NCBI GenBank assembly: GCA_900541145.1
Contig: UQIH01000007.1
Coordinates: 1-64,000 of the forward strand
Source of the DNA: an uncultured Collinsella sp.
GTDB lineage: Bacteria > Actinomycetota > Coriobacteriia > Coriobacteriales > Coriobacteriaceae
Reading direction: 5' to 3'
DNA: 64,000 nucleotides
The notes below the pieces were generated by a model. The model saw only the letters and a program-made list of their open reading frames with translations. It ran no database searches and was not told the origin of the DNA. The first letter of the stretch is position 1; each line of letters starts with the position of its first letter. This document shows, piece after piece, positions 35,335 to 43,042 of this stretch. A program made the position numbers and the translations under genes.

Positions 35335-36069
35335 CTACCTTCCCGCCGCCTTCAGCTTCAGCAGCAGGTCGCCCAGCTCGGGGCACTTGCTAGAAAGGCG
35401 CGTCTGAGCTCGCTCGCCCATCCCCCACCGCTGGCGGACTTCCTGGGCGCGCGGGCTCACGCGGTAGTCCCCGTCCATCACCTGCTTGAGCAGCTTGGCG
35501 GTCACGCGCGCATCGGCAAGGGCGCTGTGGGCGTGACCCGTCGACTCGTCGAACTCGATGCCAAACCACGTCGCCGCGTCACTCAAAGAGACGCACCCGT
35601 GGCTGCCCACGTCCATGATCGAGGTGTAAAACGCCTGCAGGTCGGCCCAATCCGTAGGAAATGCGGAAAGATCGATGTGCTTTGCCTGGCACTCGGTCAA
35701 AAGCTGTCGACGGTCCGCCCCGCTCCAGCAAACTACCTGTGCGGAGTAGCGACCGATCCAATCGCTGAGCCTTTTGATTACCATGTAGAGCGGATCGGCC
35801 ATCGCAGTGTCCACGGCCGATATCCCCGTAAGCTCGCGGACGGAAAACGCAACGCCTTCGGTAAATTCCGTCTGCACAAACTGCGAGAACTCGCCCATAA
35901 CGTTGCCGTGGTAATCGAGCTTGACGGCGCCGGCCTCGATAATCTCATTACGCAGCCCACGTCGCTGGCGCTGCTTTGGCACCGGCGCAAACTCAAAGTC
36001 CAGCACAATCTGGCGCGCAAAGTTCGTCGTATCGATAGCCGAGATACACGGCGTCTTTTCAGCTGACAC
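35335..36069 (-). CDS. DEDDh 3'-5' exonuclease
   Basis: The 244-residue product has the three exonuclease motifs: DFEFAPV with NEIIEAGAVKLD (ExoI), a middle Asp region, and HSALADARVTAKLL (ExoIII, His-x4-Asp type). This is the RNase T/Pol III epsilon fold; the DFEF start and EIIEAGAV pattern are closest to KapD/ERI-1-like enzymes. The substrate may be RNA or DNA. The start is GTG at 36069 after AGAAAGG. It heads a tight series with the small broken gene and the 787-residue gene. Confidence 0.85.
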   Translation of the reverse strand: MSAEKTPCISAIDTTNFARQIVLDFEFAPVPKQRQRRGLRNEIIEAGAVKLDYHGNVMGEFSQFVQTEFTEGVAFSVRELTGISAVDTAMADPLYMVIKRLSDWIGRYSAQVVCWSGADRRQLLTECQAKHIDLSAFPTDWADLQAFYTSIMDVGSHGCVSLSDAATWFGIEFDESTGHAHSALADARVTAKLLKQVMDGDYRVSPRAQEVRQRWGMGERAQTRLSSKCPELGDLLLKLKAAGR

Positions 36070-36229
36070 GGTTAGGGCCTTTCTCCGTTGCTGGCCGCTT
36101 ACTACACAGGCGGCTACATTGCCGTAAGGATAGGCGCCCGTGCGGACATGAAAGCAGGGCGCAATGCCATACGCCAGGCACTCGCCATGCAGACGGCCCC
36201 AAGAAAGTCGCCCGCTCTATTCAAATGCG

Positions 36230-36277
36230 TGAAAAAGTTTAGGCCCGGTGACTTGAATCAGCGGTCATCCCGGGCCC
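36230..36277 (-). terminator. Possible terminator after the 29-codon ORF
   Basis: On the - strand GGCCCGG...GATGACC pairs imperfectly with GTCACCGGGCC, followed by AAACTTTTT. The stem is interrupted, so this is moderate evidence. Confidence 0.45.
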
Positions 36278-36278
36278 A

Positions 36279-36368
36279 TCAGAGCTCGTAGAACTCTTGG
36301 TTGCTTTGGTCTCGCTCTTCACGGCGCTTATCGAACTTTCCGAGGCACTCAAGCAGCATTCGAAGCAT
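36279..36368 (-). CDS. Small ORF, unknown
   Basis: A 29-codon frame reads MLRMLLECLGKFDKRREERD and ends QSNQEFYEL, just before a hairpin with T run. The composition looks like a natural helical, charged peptide, but there is no clear ribosome site. It may be a small protein or the remnant end of a lost gene. Confidence 0.3.
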   Translation of the reverse strand: MLRMLLECLGKFDKRREERDQSNQEFYEL

Positions 36369-36523
36369 AACAAGTCGCTGCCATTAAGGCACTGACCTCT
36401 TGACCAAGCAACGGCGCTGCCCAGCTATCACCCTTGGGCTGCCGTCAACTTTATTCTATCCGCGAGCATCTGGTTTACCAAATGGATTTTCGGTAAAGGA
36501 AGCACGGCACGCCCGCAAAACCA

Positions 36524-37819
36524 CTACGCCCCAAGTGCCGCCATGGGAATCACCGCCACGCCGTCGTCGCGTGTGTAGGCAATGCTCCCCTTTCCAACCA
36601 CGACCGCCAAAAACGCCGGCGCGGCATTCTGGGCGGCAGGATTGGAGAGCACTTTCCTCTCCAGCGCCTTGAGATTTCTCGCTCCATCGTCTGCTTTCGC
36701 ATCACTCAGCTTGACCTCGATGGCTCCCCAGCGCCCGTCGTGCTCAACGATCAGATCAACCTCAAGGCCCTTCTCATCTCGGAAATAATGGACACTGTTG
36801 TCGACACCGCCGTAGGTGGAAAGGAACACGCGCACGTCGCGCAGGACGAGATTCTCAAAGAGCATCCCCAGCGTTTGCATATCGCCAAGCAGCCGCTCAG
36901 GGGTAGCCCCCAGCAACGCCGCCGCAAGTGACGGGTCACAGAAGTAGCGCTTGGGGCGCACGCGAACGCGGGCCTTCGAGCGCATGGGCGGCTCCCATCC
37001 GCACAGGTCCTCGGTCAGCTTGAGCCTGTTGAAGAGGTCCAAGTACGCAGCGATGGTCCTCTCGTCGGGGCCCGCCTCACCGTACGAGGCGTCCTTTACG
37101 AGCGTCTTGTACGTGACAGCCTGGCTCTCGTTCATGGCAAGAGCTCGCAAAAGGCCGTGTGCAAGCTCGGGCGACATGCCCTCGTCCAGCACGTTGACGT
37201 CGAGCACCGAGTGCACGTACTGGCTTGCCGTCTCTCGCGCAAGATCTTCCGAAAGCCCAAGATTTGCAGGCCAACCGCCCCTGCAGCACCAGCGGGCGAC
37301 GTCATCCACCGTGCTCTCGCGACGCTGAGGGGCAAAATCCTCGCCCTTAAAGAGGCTTGCCAGTGACACGAGCGGCTCGCCGTCGCCCGACTCACACAGG
37401 GCCATGGGGCGCATTGACAGACGGGCGATCCTACCCGTGCCGGAATGACGAACATGGCTGCGCTCCTCGCTTTTGAGCGCGGTCGAGCCCGTGAGCAAAA
37501 GTGTCCCCCGTTCGTTGCCGCTCGCGTCCACGAAACGCCGGGCGGCATCCCAAACCTCGGGCACCTCCTGCCATTCATCGACCAGGTGTGGCGCATCGCC
37601 GATGAGCGCCAGGCTTGGGTCGACCTCTGCCGCCGCACGCTGCGCAGGCTCATCGAGCCTGGAGACGCTCGCCGAGCGAGAGAGCGCCGTCCAGGTCTTG
37701 CCGCACCATTTGGGGCCGTTGATCTCCACACAGCCAAACGCCCGCATAAGGGTGTCGAGGCGCTCCTCTATGAGCCGGGGCCTATATCCCTTTTGGGTCA
37801 ATCTCTTTGGTGCATCCAT
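36524..37819 (-). CDS. AAA-type ATPase with DUF4143 nuclease-like domain
   Basis: The 431-residue product has Walker A GPKWCGKTWTA (about residue 35), Walker B HLVDEWQEVP (about 78), a TGSTAL sensor-like motif, and a C-terminal DUF4143 region. In that region VDLIVEHDGRWGAIEVKLS is the D-x(n)-E-x-K pattern of PD-(D/E)xK nucleases. Such orphan ATPases are widespread and of unclear function; a role in mobile elements or defence has been proposed. It is preceded by six 23-bp tandem repeats (37856-37978). Confidence 0.85.
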   Translation of the reverse strand: MDAPKRLTQKGYRPRLIEERLDTLMRAFGCVEINGPKWCGKTWTALSRSASVSRLDEPAQRAAAEVDPSLALIGDAPHLVDEWQEVPEVWDAARRFVDASGNERGTLLLTGSTALKSEERSHVRHSGTGRIARLSMRPMALCESGDGEPLVSLASLFKGEDFAPQRRESTVDDVARWCCRGGWPANLGLSEDLARETASQYVHSVLDVNVLDEGMSPELAHGLLRALAMNESQAVTYKTLVKDASYGEAGPDERTIAAYLDLFNRLKLTEDLCGWEPPMRSKARVRVRPKRYFCDPSLAAALLGATPERLLGDMQTLGMLFENLVLRDVRVFLSTYGGVDNSVHYFRDEKGLEVDLIVEHDGRWGAIEVKLSDAKADDGARNLKALERKVLSNPAAQNAAPAFLAVVVGKGSIAYTRDDGVAVIPMAALGA

Positions 37820-37855
37820 AGACGGCCGTCCCTCTCTATCACGCGATATGCGAAA

Positions 37856-37993
37856 TTACGCCATTCTCAATGCTGATTTTACGCTACTTTCAATGTAGTT
37901 TTTACGCCATGACAGATGTAGTTTTTACGCCATGACAGATGTAGTTTTTACGCCATTTTCATTGAAGGTTTTACGCTTGGCATCCTTAGCGCG
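37856..37993. repeat. Six tandem 23-bp repeats upstream of the DUF4143 ATPase gene
   Basis: TTACGC begins at 37856, 37879, 37902, 37925, 37948 and 37971, exactly 23 bp apart each time. Units 3 and 4 are identical over the full 23 bp; the others share TTACGC plus an AATG or GATG core before the next TT. On the - strand each unit starts GCGTAA. The array ends 37 bp before the ATPase start codon, in promoter position. It resembles plasmid iterons in layout; it lacks the unique spacers of a CRISPR array. Confidence 0.85.
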
Positions 37994-38027
37994 ACCCATT
38001 CCGAGCATCACATCAGAGCGTGCTTGG

Positions 38028-39419
38028 TTATCTCCGCTCGCACATCTCGGCAAACGAAATCAGCTTGGCATCTCCCCTGCTCGCCGCAGCTTCCTGACAT
38101 CCTTGCGTAAAGCCTCGCTTCGAGAAGATCGCATAGCTTTTGTGCTGCCGCCTAAAGAGCTCGCTTCGATGCACGAGCTTTTGCAGCACGTCTTCGCCCA
38201 CCGGTTCATTGCGCCATTTGCATTCCGCAAACAGCGCAGTGCCCTCGCCATCGTCAACAATCAAGTCGATTTCTTCCTGCGTATGCGTGCGATTATCCGT
38301 CCCCCACCAGCGCCCAACGCTTGCCGGAACCACATCAAGCTGGCCCGCCCGCGCGAGTTCGTACACGTATTGTCTGCATATAAGCTCAAAGACCGTACCC
38401 ATGTAATCCGATACGTGCGGCTCAATGCGCTCATACGCCATCTCGGCCATATCGTTTTGAATCAGCCCGATGTTCTGCGGAACAAACTTGTACCAGAACC
38501 TAAACATCTGATCGCTCAGCAGATACACGGCTCGCTTATTGCTCGTCTCGTTTAGGGGCAGCTCGCGCTCGACAATCCCAAGCGACGCCAGCTTATCCAC
38601 ATAGCTCTTTACGTTGCTCGCAGGGATTCCCGTAGAGCTCGCAATCTCCGAGATCTTCGAGCGCCCCTGGGCAATTGCTTGCACGATCGCATCATATTGC
38701 TCGGGATTGCGGCACTCCTGCAATAGCAGGTTACTCGGCTCCTCAAAGAGATAGCCCGTAGGAGTAAGAAAAAGACGTTTGATGTTGTCCTTGAGCGGTG
38801 CGGCAGGATCGACTTTCTCGATATATGCAGGAATGCCACCTGTCATGCCATAGCAAACTGCAGCGTCTTCGCGACCCATGCTCTGCCACAACCCGAGGGT
38901 CGTCGTAAAATCGAGCGGCATGATCTTAAACTGGGCCGTACGCCTACCGTATAGTGGGCTCTCGTAGCCCAACACCTGTTCCTCCATAAACGAAAGAGAC
39001 GAGCCGCATAGGATCAGCATGAGCCTGGTCTCTTTGTATAAGTGGTCGATCTTGTCTTGCAGCAACGAGCTGATCTCGGGATTCGATTGGGCGAGATAGG
39101 GATACTCGTCAATCACGACAATCAAACGCTCCGTTCGAGCCATGGTGACCAATGCATCGAACGCCTCGTCAAAACTACGAAACGACACGCCTGCAGCACC
39201 AACCGAGCCTGCAAGTATCGCCTGGCTAAAGCCGTGCAGGTTTGCCTCCGCATTGGTACGACGAGCTTGAAAGTAAATAGCCTTCTTGCCTTGGATGAAC
39301 TCTGTGATAAGGCGCGTTTTACCCACACGACGGCGGCCGTAAATCACAGGCATCTCAAAGGAGTCCGTGCCATACAGTCGATTGAGCTCGGACATTTCCG
39401 CTGTTCTTCCGACAAACAT
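38028..39419 (-). CDS. ATP-binding protein (ATPase_2/DUF234, nuclease-like C terminus)
   Basis: The 463-residue product has Walker A YGRRRVGKTRL (about residue 29), Walker B LIVVIDEYPYL (about 103), a winged-helix region SKISEIASSTGIPASNVKSY (about 275) and a C-terminal DUF234 segment. EEIDLIVDDGEGTALFAECK in that segment carries the D...ExK core of PD-(D/E)xK nucleases. The start was set at 39419 because AAGGAAGG lies just upstream; the longer frame runs through a palindrome and repeats. It is the second orphan ATPase-nuclease here, with its own palindrome upstream. Confidence 0.87.
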   Translation of the reverse strand: MFVGRTAEMSELNRLYGTDSFEMPVIYGRRRVGKTRLITEFIQGKKAIYFQARRTNAEANLHGFSQAILAGSVGAAGVSFRSFDEAFDALVTMARTERLIVVIDEYPYLAQSNPEISSLLQDKIDHLYKETRLMLILCGSSLSFMEEQVLGYESPLYGRRTAQFKIMPLDFTTTLGLWQSMGREDAAVCYGMTGGIPAYIEKVDPAAPLKDNIKRLFLTPTGYLFEEPSNLLLQECRNPEQYDAIVQAIAQGRSKISEIASSTGIPASNVKSYVDKLASLGIVERELPLNETSNKRAVYLLSDQMFRFWYKFVPQNIGLIQNDMAEMAYERIEPHVSDYMGTVFELICRQYVYELARAGQLDVVPASVGRWWGTDNRTHTQEEIDLIVDDGEGTALFAECKWRNEPVGEDVLQKLVHRSELFRRQHKSYAIFSKRGFTQGCQEAAASRGDAKLISFAEMCERR

Positions 39420-39433
39420 AGACCATCCTTCCT

Positions 39434-39489
39434 TTACGTTATAGCTAGCTATATTATACCTTCCTATAATATAGCTAGCTATAACGTAA
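39434..39489. repeat. Perfect 25-bp-arm palindrome upstream of the DUF234 ATPase
   Basis: Arms of 25 bp (39434-39458 and 39465-39489) containing TATAGCTAGCTATA are perfectly complementary around a 6-nt centre CCTTCC. The AT-rich sequence contrasts with the GC-rich surroundings. It overlaps the expected promoter, 15 bp before the start codon, and could be an operator or the recognition site of the encoded ATPase-nuclease. Confidence 0.85.
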
Positions 39490-39540
39490 TTCGACAAGCG
39501 GCGCACACGAAAGGGGCGGTACACCACCGCACGTGGACCG

Positions 39541-39657
39541 TTCCGGAAAATGCATCCCGTTCTGGAGCCAAAAACTGGGCCGTAGTTTCCGCCAAGCATC
39601 CCATCCGGAAAGCGTGTCCCGTTCTGAGCGCCAAATCCGGGACGCAGTTTCCACTCC
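39541..39657. repeat. Imperfect tandem repeat, two units
   Basis: Two copies of about 53-55 bp (39541-39593 and 39603-39657) share TCCGGAAA, TCCCGTTCTG, GCCAAA and GCAGTTTCC-like blocks in the same order. No coding role is apparent. The repeat lies between the palindrome and the xdhD terminator, at the edge of the accessory segment. Confidence 0.6.
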
Positions 39658-39693
39658 AAACAAAGGGCCCCGGCTCGCGATGGAGCCGGGGCC
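39658..39693 (-). terminator. Terminator after xdhD
   Basis: On the - strand GGCCCCGGCTC and its complement form an 11-bp stem with a 6-nt loop, followed by CTTTGTTT. It lies about 70 nt past the xdhD stop codon. Confidence 0.7.
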
Positions 39694-39761
39694 AAAGGCG
39701 CAGCGTATGTAGTTGATGCTGAGCGCGAACTGCCCGTCAGCAATGCCGTCCGCGCTCTACC

Positions 39762-42539
39762 CTACCCGCGGTGACGAGCGCGGCTGTAGGGCGTATCCAC
39801 CATGGGCAGATCCGGACGCAGCTTGCCGTCAAATGCGCGATAGGCGTTCTGTACGGCGGGCGCCGTGGGGATCGTTGCGATCTCGCCAATGCCCTTGCCG
39901 CCATATGCCACGGGCAGCAGCTCGTCCTTCTCCACGTAAATGGCGTGGATATCCGGAATCTCGGGCGCACGGAACAACCCGAGCGTACCGTACCTTGCCT
40001 GGGGTACGCAGTCCTTGAGCGGCCAGTCCTCGGTAAGCGCATAGCCCATACCCATGAGCACGCCGCCTTCGATCTGACCCTGGATGGAGATGGGGTTGAC
40101 CACCTTGCCGGAATCGTGCGCGGCATAGACCTCGCTCACGCGACCGTCATCGTCCAAAATGACCACATGCGCGGCAAAGCCGTAGCAGATGTGGCTCTTG
40201 GGGTTGGGAACATCCGCACCCAGCTTGTCGGTCGGCTCCAGGTACACGTAGCCAAACTCGCATCCCTCGAGCGCCTTGATGGCGGCCGCGGGATCCTGAG
40301 GATGCATACCCTGGCCGGCGACGAGCTCCTGCGTGTGCAGCTGATAGGCGCGACCGTCGTCGTACTCGATCTTGACGCCGTCGCCATGCGCATTCACGGG
40401 AGCGGCGGGCGCAGACTCGCCGGCCTCGATGTCAAGCATGGCATCGCGCAGCAGGAAGGCGGCGCCGCGCACGGCCTCGCCGGTCACGACCGTCTGACGC
40501 GAACCAGACGTGGTGCCGGAGTCGGGAGCGTTCTCGGTGGAGCACTCGCCGTTGGCGATGCAGCGAAGCGGCAGGCCGCATGCCTCGGCAACGTCCTGCA
40601 AAAAGACGGTGTTGCAGCCCTGGCCGATGTCGGACGTGGCGGCATAGACCACAGCCACGCCGTTCTCGACGCGAATCTTGCAGCGGCCGGCATCGGGCAG
40701 GCCCACGCCCACGCCGGCGTTCTTCATGGCGCAGGCGATACCGGCGTGTCCGGGATGCGCATAGTAGGCATCCTTGACCTCGAGCAGCGTCTCCTTAAGC
40801 GCCGTGGAGCAGTCGGCAATTTGGCCGTTGGGCAAAACCTCGCCCGGCTCGATAGCATTACGGTAACGAATCTCCCACGGATCCAGGCCGACCTTCTCTG
40901 CCAGTAGGTCGATCAGGCTCTCAAGCGCAAACTCGGACTGGCAAACGCCAAAGCCACGGTACGCGCCGGCGGGCGGGTTGTTGGTGTAGTAGCCAAAACC
41001 GCGAATGTCGGTGTTCTGGTACTTGTAGGGGCCGACGGCATGCGTACAGGCGCGCTCGAGCACCGGACCGCACAGCGATGCGTAGGCGCCGGTATCAAAG
41101 TTGATCTCGCAGTCCAGACCGGTAAAGTTGCCCTCGGCGTCGCAACCCAGCGTAAAGGTACCGTCCATGGCATGGCGCTTGGGATGGAACGCGAGCGACT
41201 CGGCGCGCGTGAGCTTGCACTTCACAGGGCGTTGGAACTTATACGCGGCGAGCGCGGCAAGGTGCTGGATGGACACGTCCTCCTTGCCGCCAAAGCCGCC
41301 ACCCACGAGCATGGTCTCGACGACCACGCGCTCGGGCTCGTTGTCCCAGCCAAACATGTGGGCACACTCTTTGCGCGTATCGTAGGCGCCCTGGTCGGTC
41401 GACTGCACCTTGACACCGTTCTTGTACGGGAAGGCGACGGCGCACTCGGGCTCCAAGAAGGCATGCTCGGTAAAGGGCGTGGTAAAGCGCTGCGTCACGG
41501 TGAACGCGCTTTCGGCCAGCGCCTTGGCGGCGTCGCCGCGCGTCACGTGGCGGCTCTGGCACACGTTGTCCTTGAGCTCCACCGTGTTGCCGAAGGCAAA
41601 GAAGCTGTCATGCAGGCGCGGGGCGTCGGCGGCCCTGGCCTCGGCGATGTTGCGCACGGGCTCCAGAGGCTCGTAATCGATCTTGACGAGCTTCTTGGCC
41701 TTCTCGAGCGTCGCCTCGTCCTCGGCGACCACCAACACGATGGCGTCACCCACGCAGCGGGTGATATCGCCCTGGGCGATCATGACGTCCCAGTCCTGAA
41801 TAAGGTGGCCGACCTGGTTGACCGGCACGTCCTCGGCGCGCAGGATGCCCACCACACCGGGCAGGGCCTCGGCCTTGGAGGTGTCGATGGAGAGTACACG
41901 GGCGCGCGGATACTTGGAGCGCACGGCGCTGGCATAGGTCAGGCCCGGCTGATCAAGCTCGTCGATATCATCGGGGTACTTGCCCTCACCGAGCACCTTC
42001 TTGCGCACGTCGATACGGAAGGCGCGCTTGCCCACGCCGTAGTCATCGCCGCGCTCCAGGTCCTCGTCGATCTGCTTTTCGCCACGGAGCACCGCAGCGG
42101 CCAGCGAGATGCCCTCGATAATCTTTTTGTAGCCGGTGCAGCGGCAGACGTTGCCGCGGATGGCGTACTTGATCTGCTCCTCGGTGGGCTCGGGATCCTC
42201 GGCGATGAGCGCCGCGCCCGCCATGACCATGCCGGGGATGCAAAAACCGCACTGCACGGCGCCCACGGCGCCAAAGGCGTACACAAAGGCCTCGCGCACG
42301 TCCTCGGGCAGGCCCTCGACGGTCACGATGTTGCGGCCGGCGGCAAGAGCGGTGGTCAGCACGCACGCCTTGACGGCCGCACCGTCCACATGGATGGTGC
42401 AGGTACCGCAGGCGCCCTCGGAGCAGCCGTCCTTGGCGGAGTGAATGTGCAGGTCGTCGCGCAGATAGCGCAGCAGCGGCTTGTTCTGAGTCGTCGTGCG
42501 CTCGACGCCGTTAACGGTAAAAGTGAATTCCTGTGCCAT
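39762..42539 (-). CDS. xdhD: Fused selenium-dependent xanthine dehydrogenase (XdhD type)
   Basis: The 925-residue product hydroxylates purines such as xanthine or hypoxanthine. The N-terminal part holds two 2Fe-2S clusters (CSEGACGTC about 39-47; CGFC about 98 and CRC about 133). The rest is the Mo-cofactor domain with VGGGFGGKED, PPAGAYRGFGVCQSEFALES, TSDIGQGCNTVF and the catalytic Glu in GKGIGEIATIP. The FAD domain is absent, so electrons should leave through the neighbouring ferredoxin and YgfK rather than directly to NAD. yqeB, yqeC, xdhC and mocA in the same block suggest a selenium-containing cofactor. It is last in the permease-ssnA-ygfK-ferredoxin-xdhD series, 12 nt after the ferredoxin. 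Confidence 0.92.
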   Translation of the reverse strand: MAQEFTFTVNGVERTTTQNKPLLRYLRDDLHIHSAKDGCSEGACGTCTIHVDGAAVKACVLTTALAAGRNIVTVEGLPEDVREAFVYAFGAVGAVQCGFCIPGMVMAGAALIAEDPEPTEEQIKYAIRGNVCRCTGYKKIIEGISLAAAVLRGEKQIDEDLERGDDYGVGKRAFRIDVRKKVLGEGKYPDDIDELDQPGLTYASAVRSKYPRARVLSIDTSKAEALPGVVGILRAEDVPVNQVGHLIQDWDVMIAQGDITRCVGDAIVLVVAEDEATLEKAKKLVKIDYEPLEPVRNIAEARAADAPRLHDSFFAFGNTVELKDNVCQSRHVTRGDAAKALAESAFTVTQRFTTPFTEHAFLEPECAVAFPYKNGVKVQSTDQGAYDTRKECAHMFGWDNEPERVVVETMLVGGGFGGKEDVSIQHLAALAAYKFQRPVKCKLTRAESLAFHPKRHAMDGTFTLGCDAEGNFTGLDCEINFDTGAYASLCGPVLERACTHAVGPYKYQNTDIRGFGYYTNNPPAGAYRGFGVCQSEFALESLIDLLAEKVGLDPWEIRYRNAIEPGEVLPNGQIADCSTALKETLLEVKDAYYAHPGHAGIACAMKNAGVGVGLPDAGRCKIRVENGVAVVYAATSDIGQGCNTVFLQDVAEACGLPLRCIANGECSTENAPDSGTTSGSRQTVVTGEAVRGAAFLLRDAMLDIEAGESAPAAPVNAHGDGVKIEYDDGRAYQLHTQELVAGQGMHPQDPAAAIKALEGCEFGYVYLEPTDKLGADVPNPKSHICYGFAAHVVILDDDGRVSEVYAAHDSGKVVNPISIQGQIEGGVLMGMGYALTEDWPLKDCVPQARYGTLGLFRAPEIPDIHAIYVEKDELLPVAYGGKGIGEIATIPTAPAVQNAYRAFDGKLRPDLPMVDTPYSRARHRG

Positions 42540-42551
42540 GGTGATTCCCTT

Positions 42552-43031
42552 CTACACGCCAGCGGCGATGCCGGTGCGGTCGTGGATGGCGCCATGAGGG
42601 CAGACGACGGCGCACATGCCGCACGACAGGCAGTCCACGCCGTCGATATGGGCGCAGTTGTCCTCGATGCGGATAGCGCCGGCAGGGCACTTTTTGGCGC
42701 ACATACCGCAACCGATGCAGCTCGTGTCGCAGATCTTGCGCGCAATGGCGCCCTTATCGGTGTTGTTGCAGCGCACCAGAATATTCTGGTAGCCGGGAAC
42801 AAAGGCAATCACGCGCTGCGGGCACGCCATGCCGCACAGGCCACAGCCCGTGCACTTGGAGCGGTCCACGCGGGCGACGCCGTCGACCAGCGCAATGGCA
42901 CCGTGGGGGCAGGCCGTGACGCAGGCGCCACAGCCAATGCAGCCTTCGCTGCAGCGGGCGTCGCCGCCTGCGGAGGCGCAACCGCTTCCGCAGGCAACGT
43001 AGGCCACATTATGTTGAATGGATTTGGCCAT
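42552..43031 (-). CDS. Polyferredoxin with four 4Fe-4S motifs
   Basis: The 159-residue protein has CIGCGACVTACP, CTGCGLCGMACP, CIGCGMCAKKCP and CLSCGMCAVVCP motifs, giving room for about four 4Fe-4S clusters, plus extra N-terminal cysteines. It should carry electrons between XdhD and YgfK. It is 11 nt after ygfK and 12 nt before xdhD, so the three are almost surely one transcript. Confidence 0.9.
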   Translation of the reverse strand: MAKSIQHNVAYVACGSGCASAGGDARCSEGCIGCGACVTACPHGAIALVDGVARVDRSKCTGCGLCGMACPQRVIAFVPGYQNILVRCNNTDKGAIARKICDTSCIGCGMCAKKCPAGAIRIEDNCAHIDGVDCLSCGMCAVVCPHGAIHDRTGIAAGV

Positions 43032-43042
43032 AAGAGACTCGC

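Larger units (their letters stand above)
36070..36523. other. Mostly empty gap with a 29-codon ORF
   Basis: The 454-nt gap has a small - strand ORF at 36279-36368, described separately, and a hairpin downstream of it. The rest shows no gene or repeat. Confidence 0.5.

Noticed and set aside
37856..37993. CRISPR array
   Set aside because: The units are tandem with no unique spacers of constant length between repeats, and no cas genes are present.
28901..39761. Prophage or integrative element
   Set aside because: No integrase, transposase, phage structural gene, tRNA target or matching att repeats were found in this segment.
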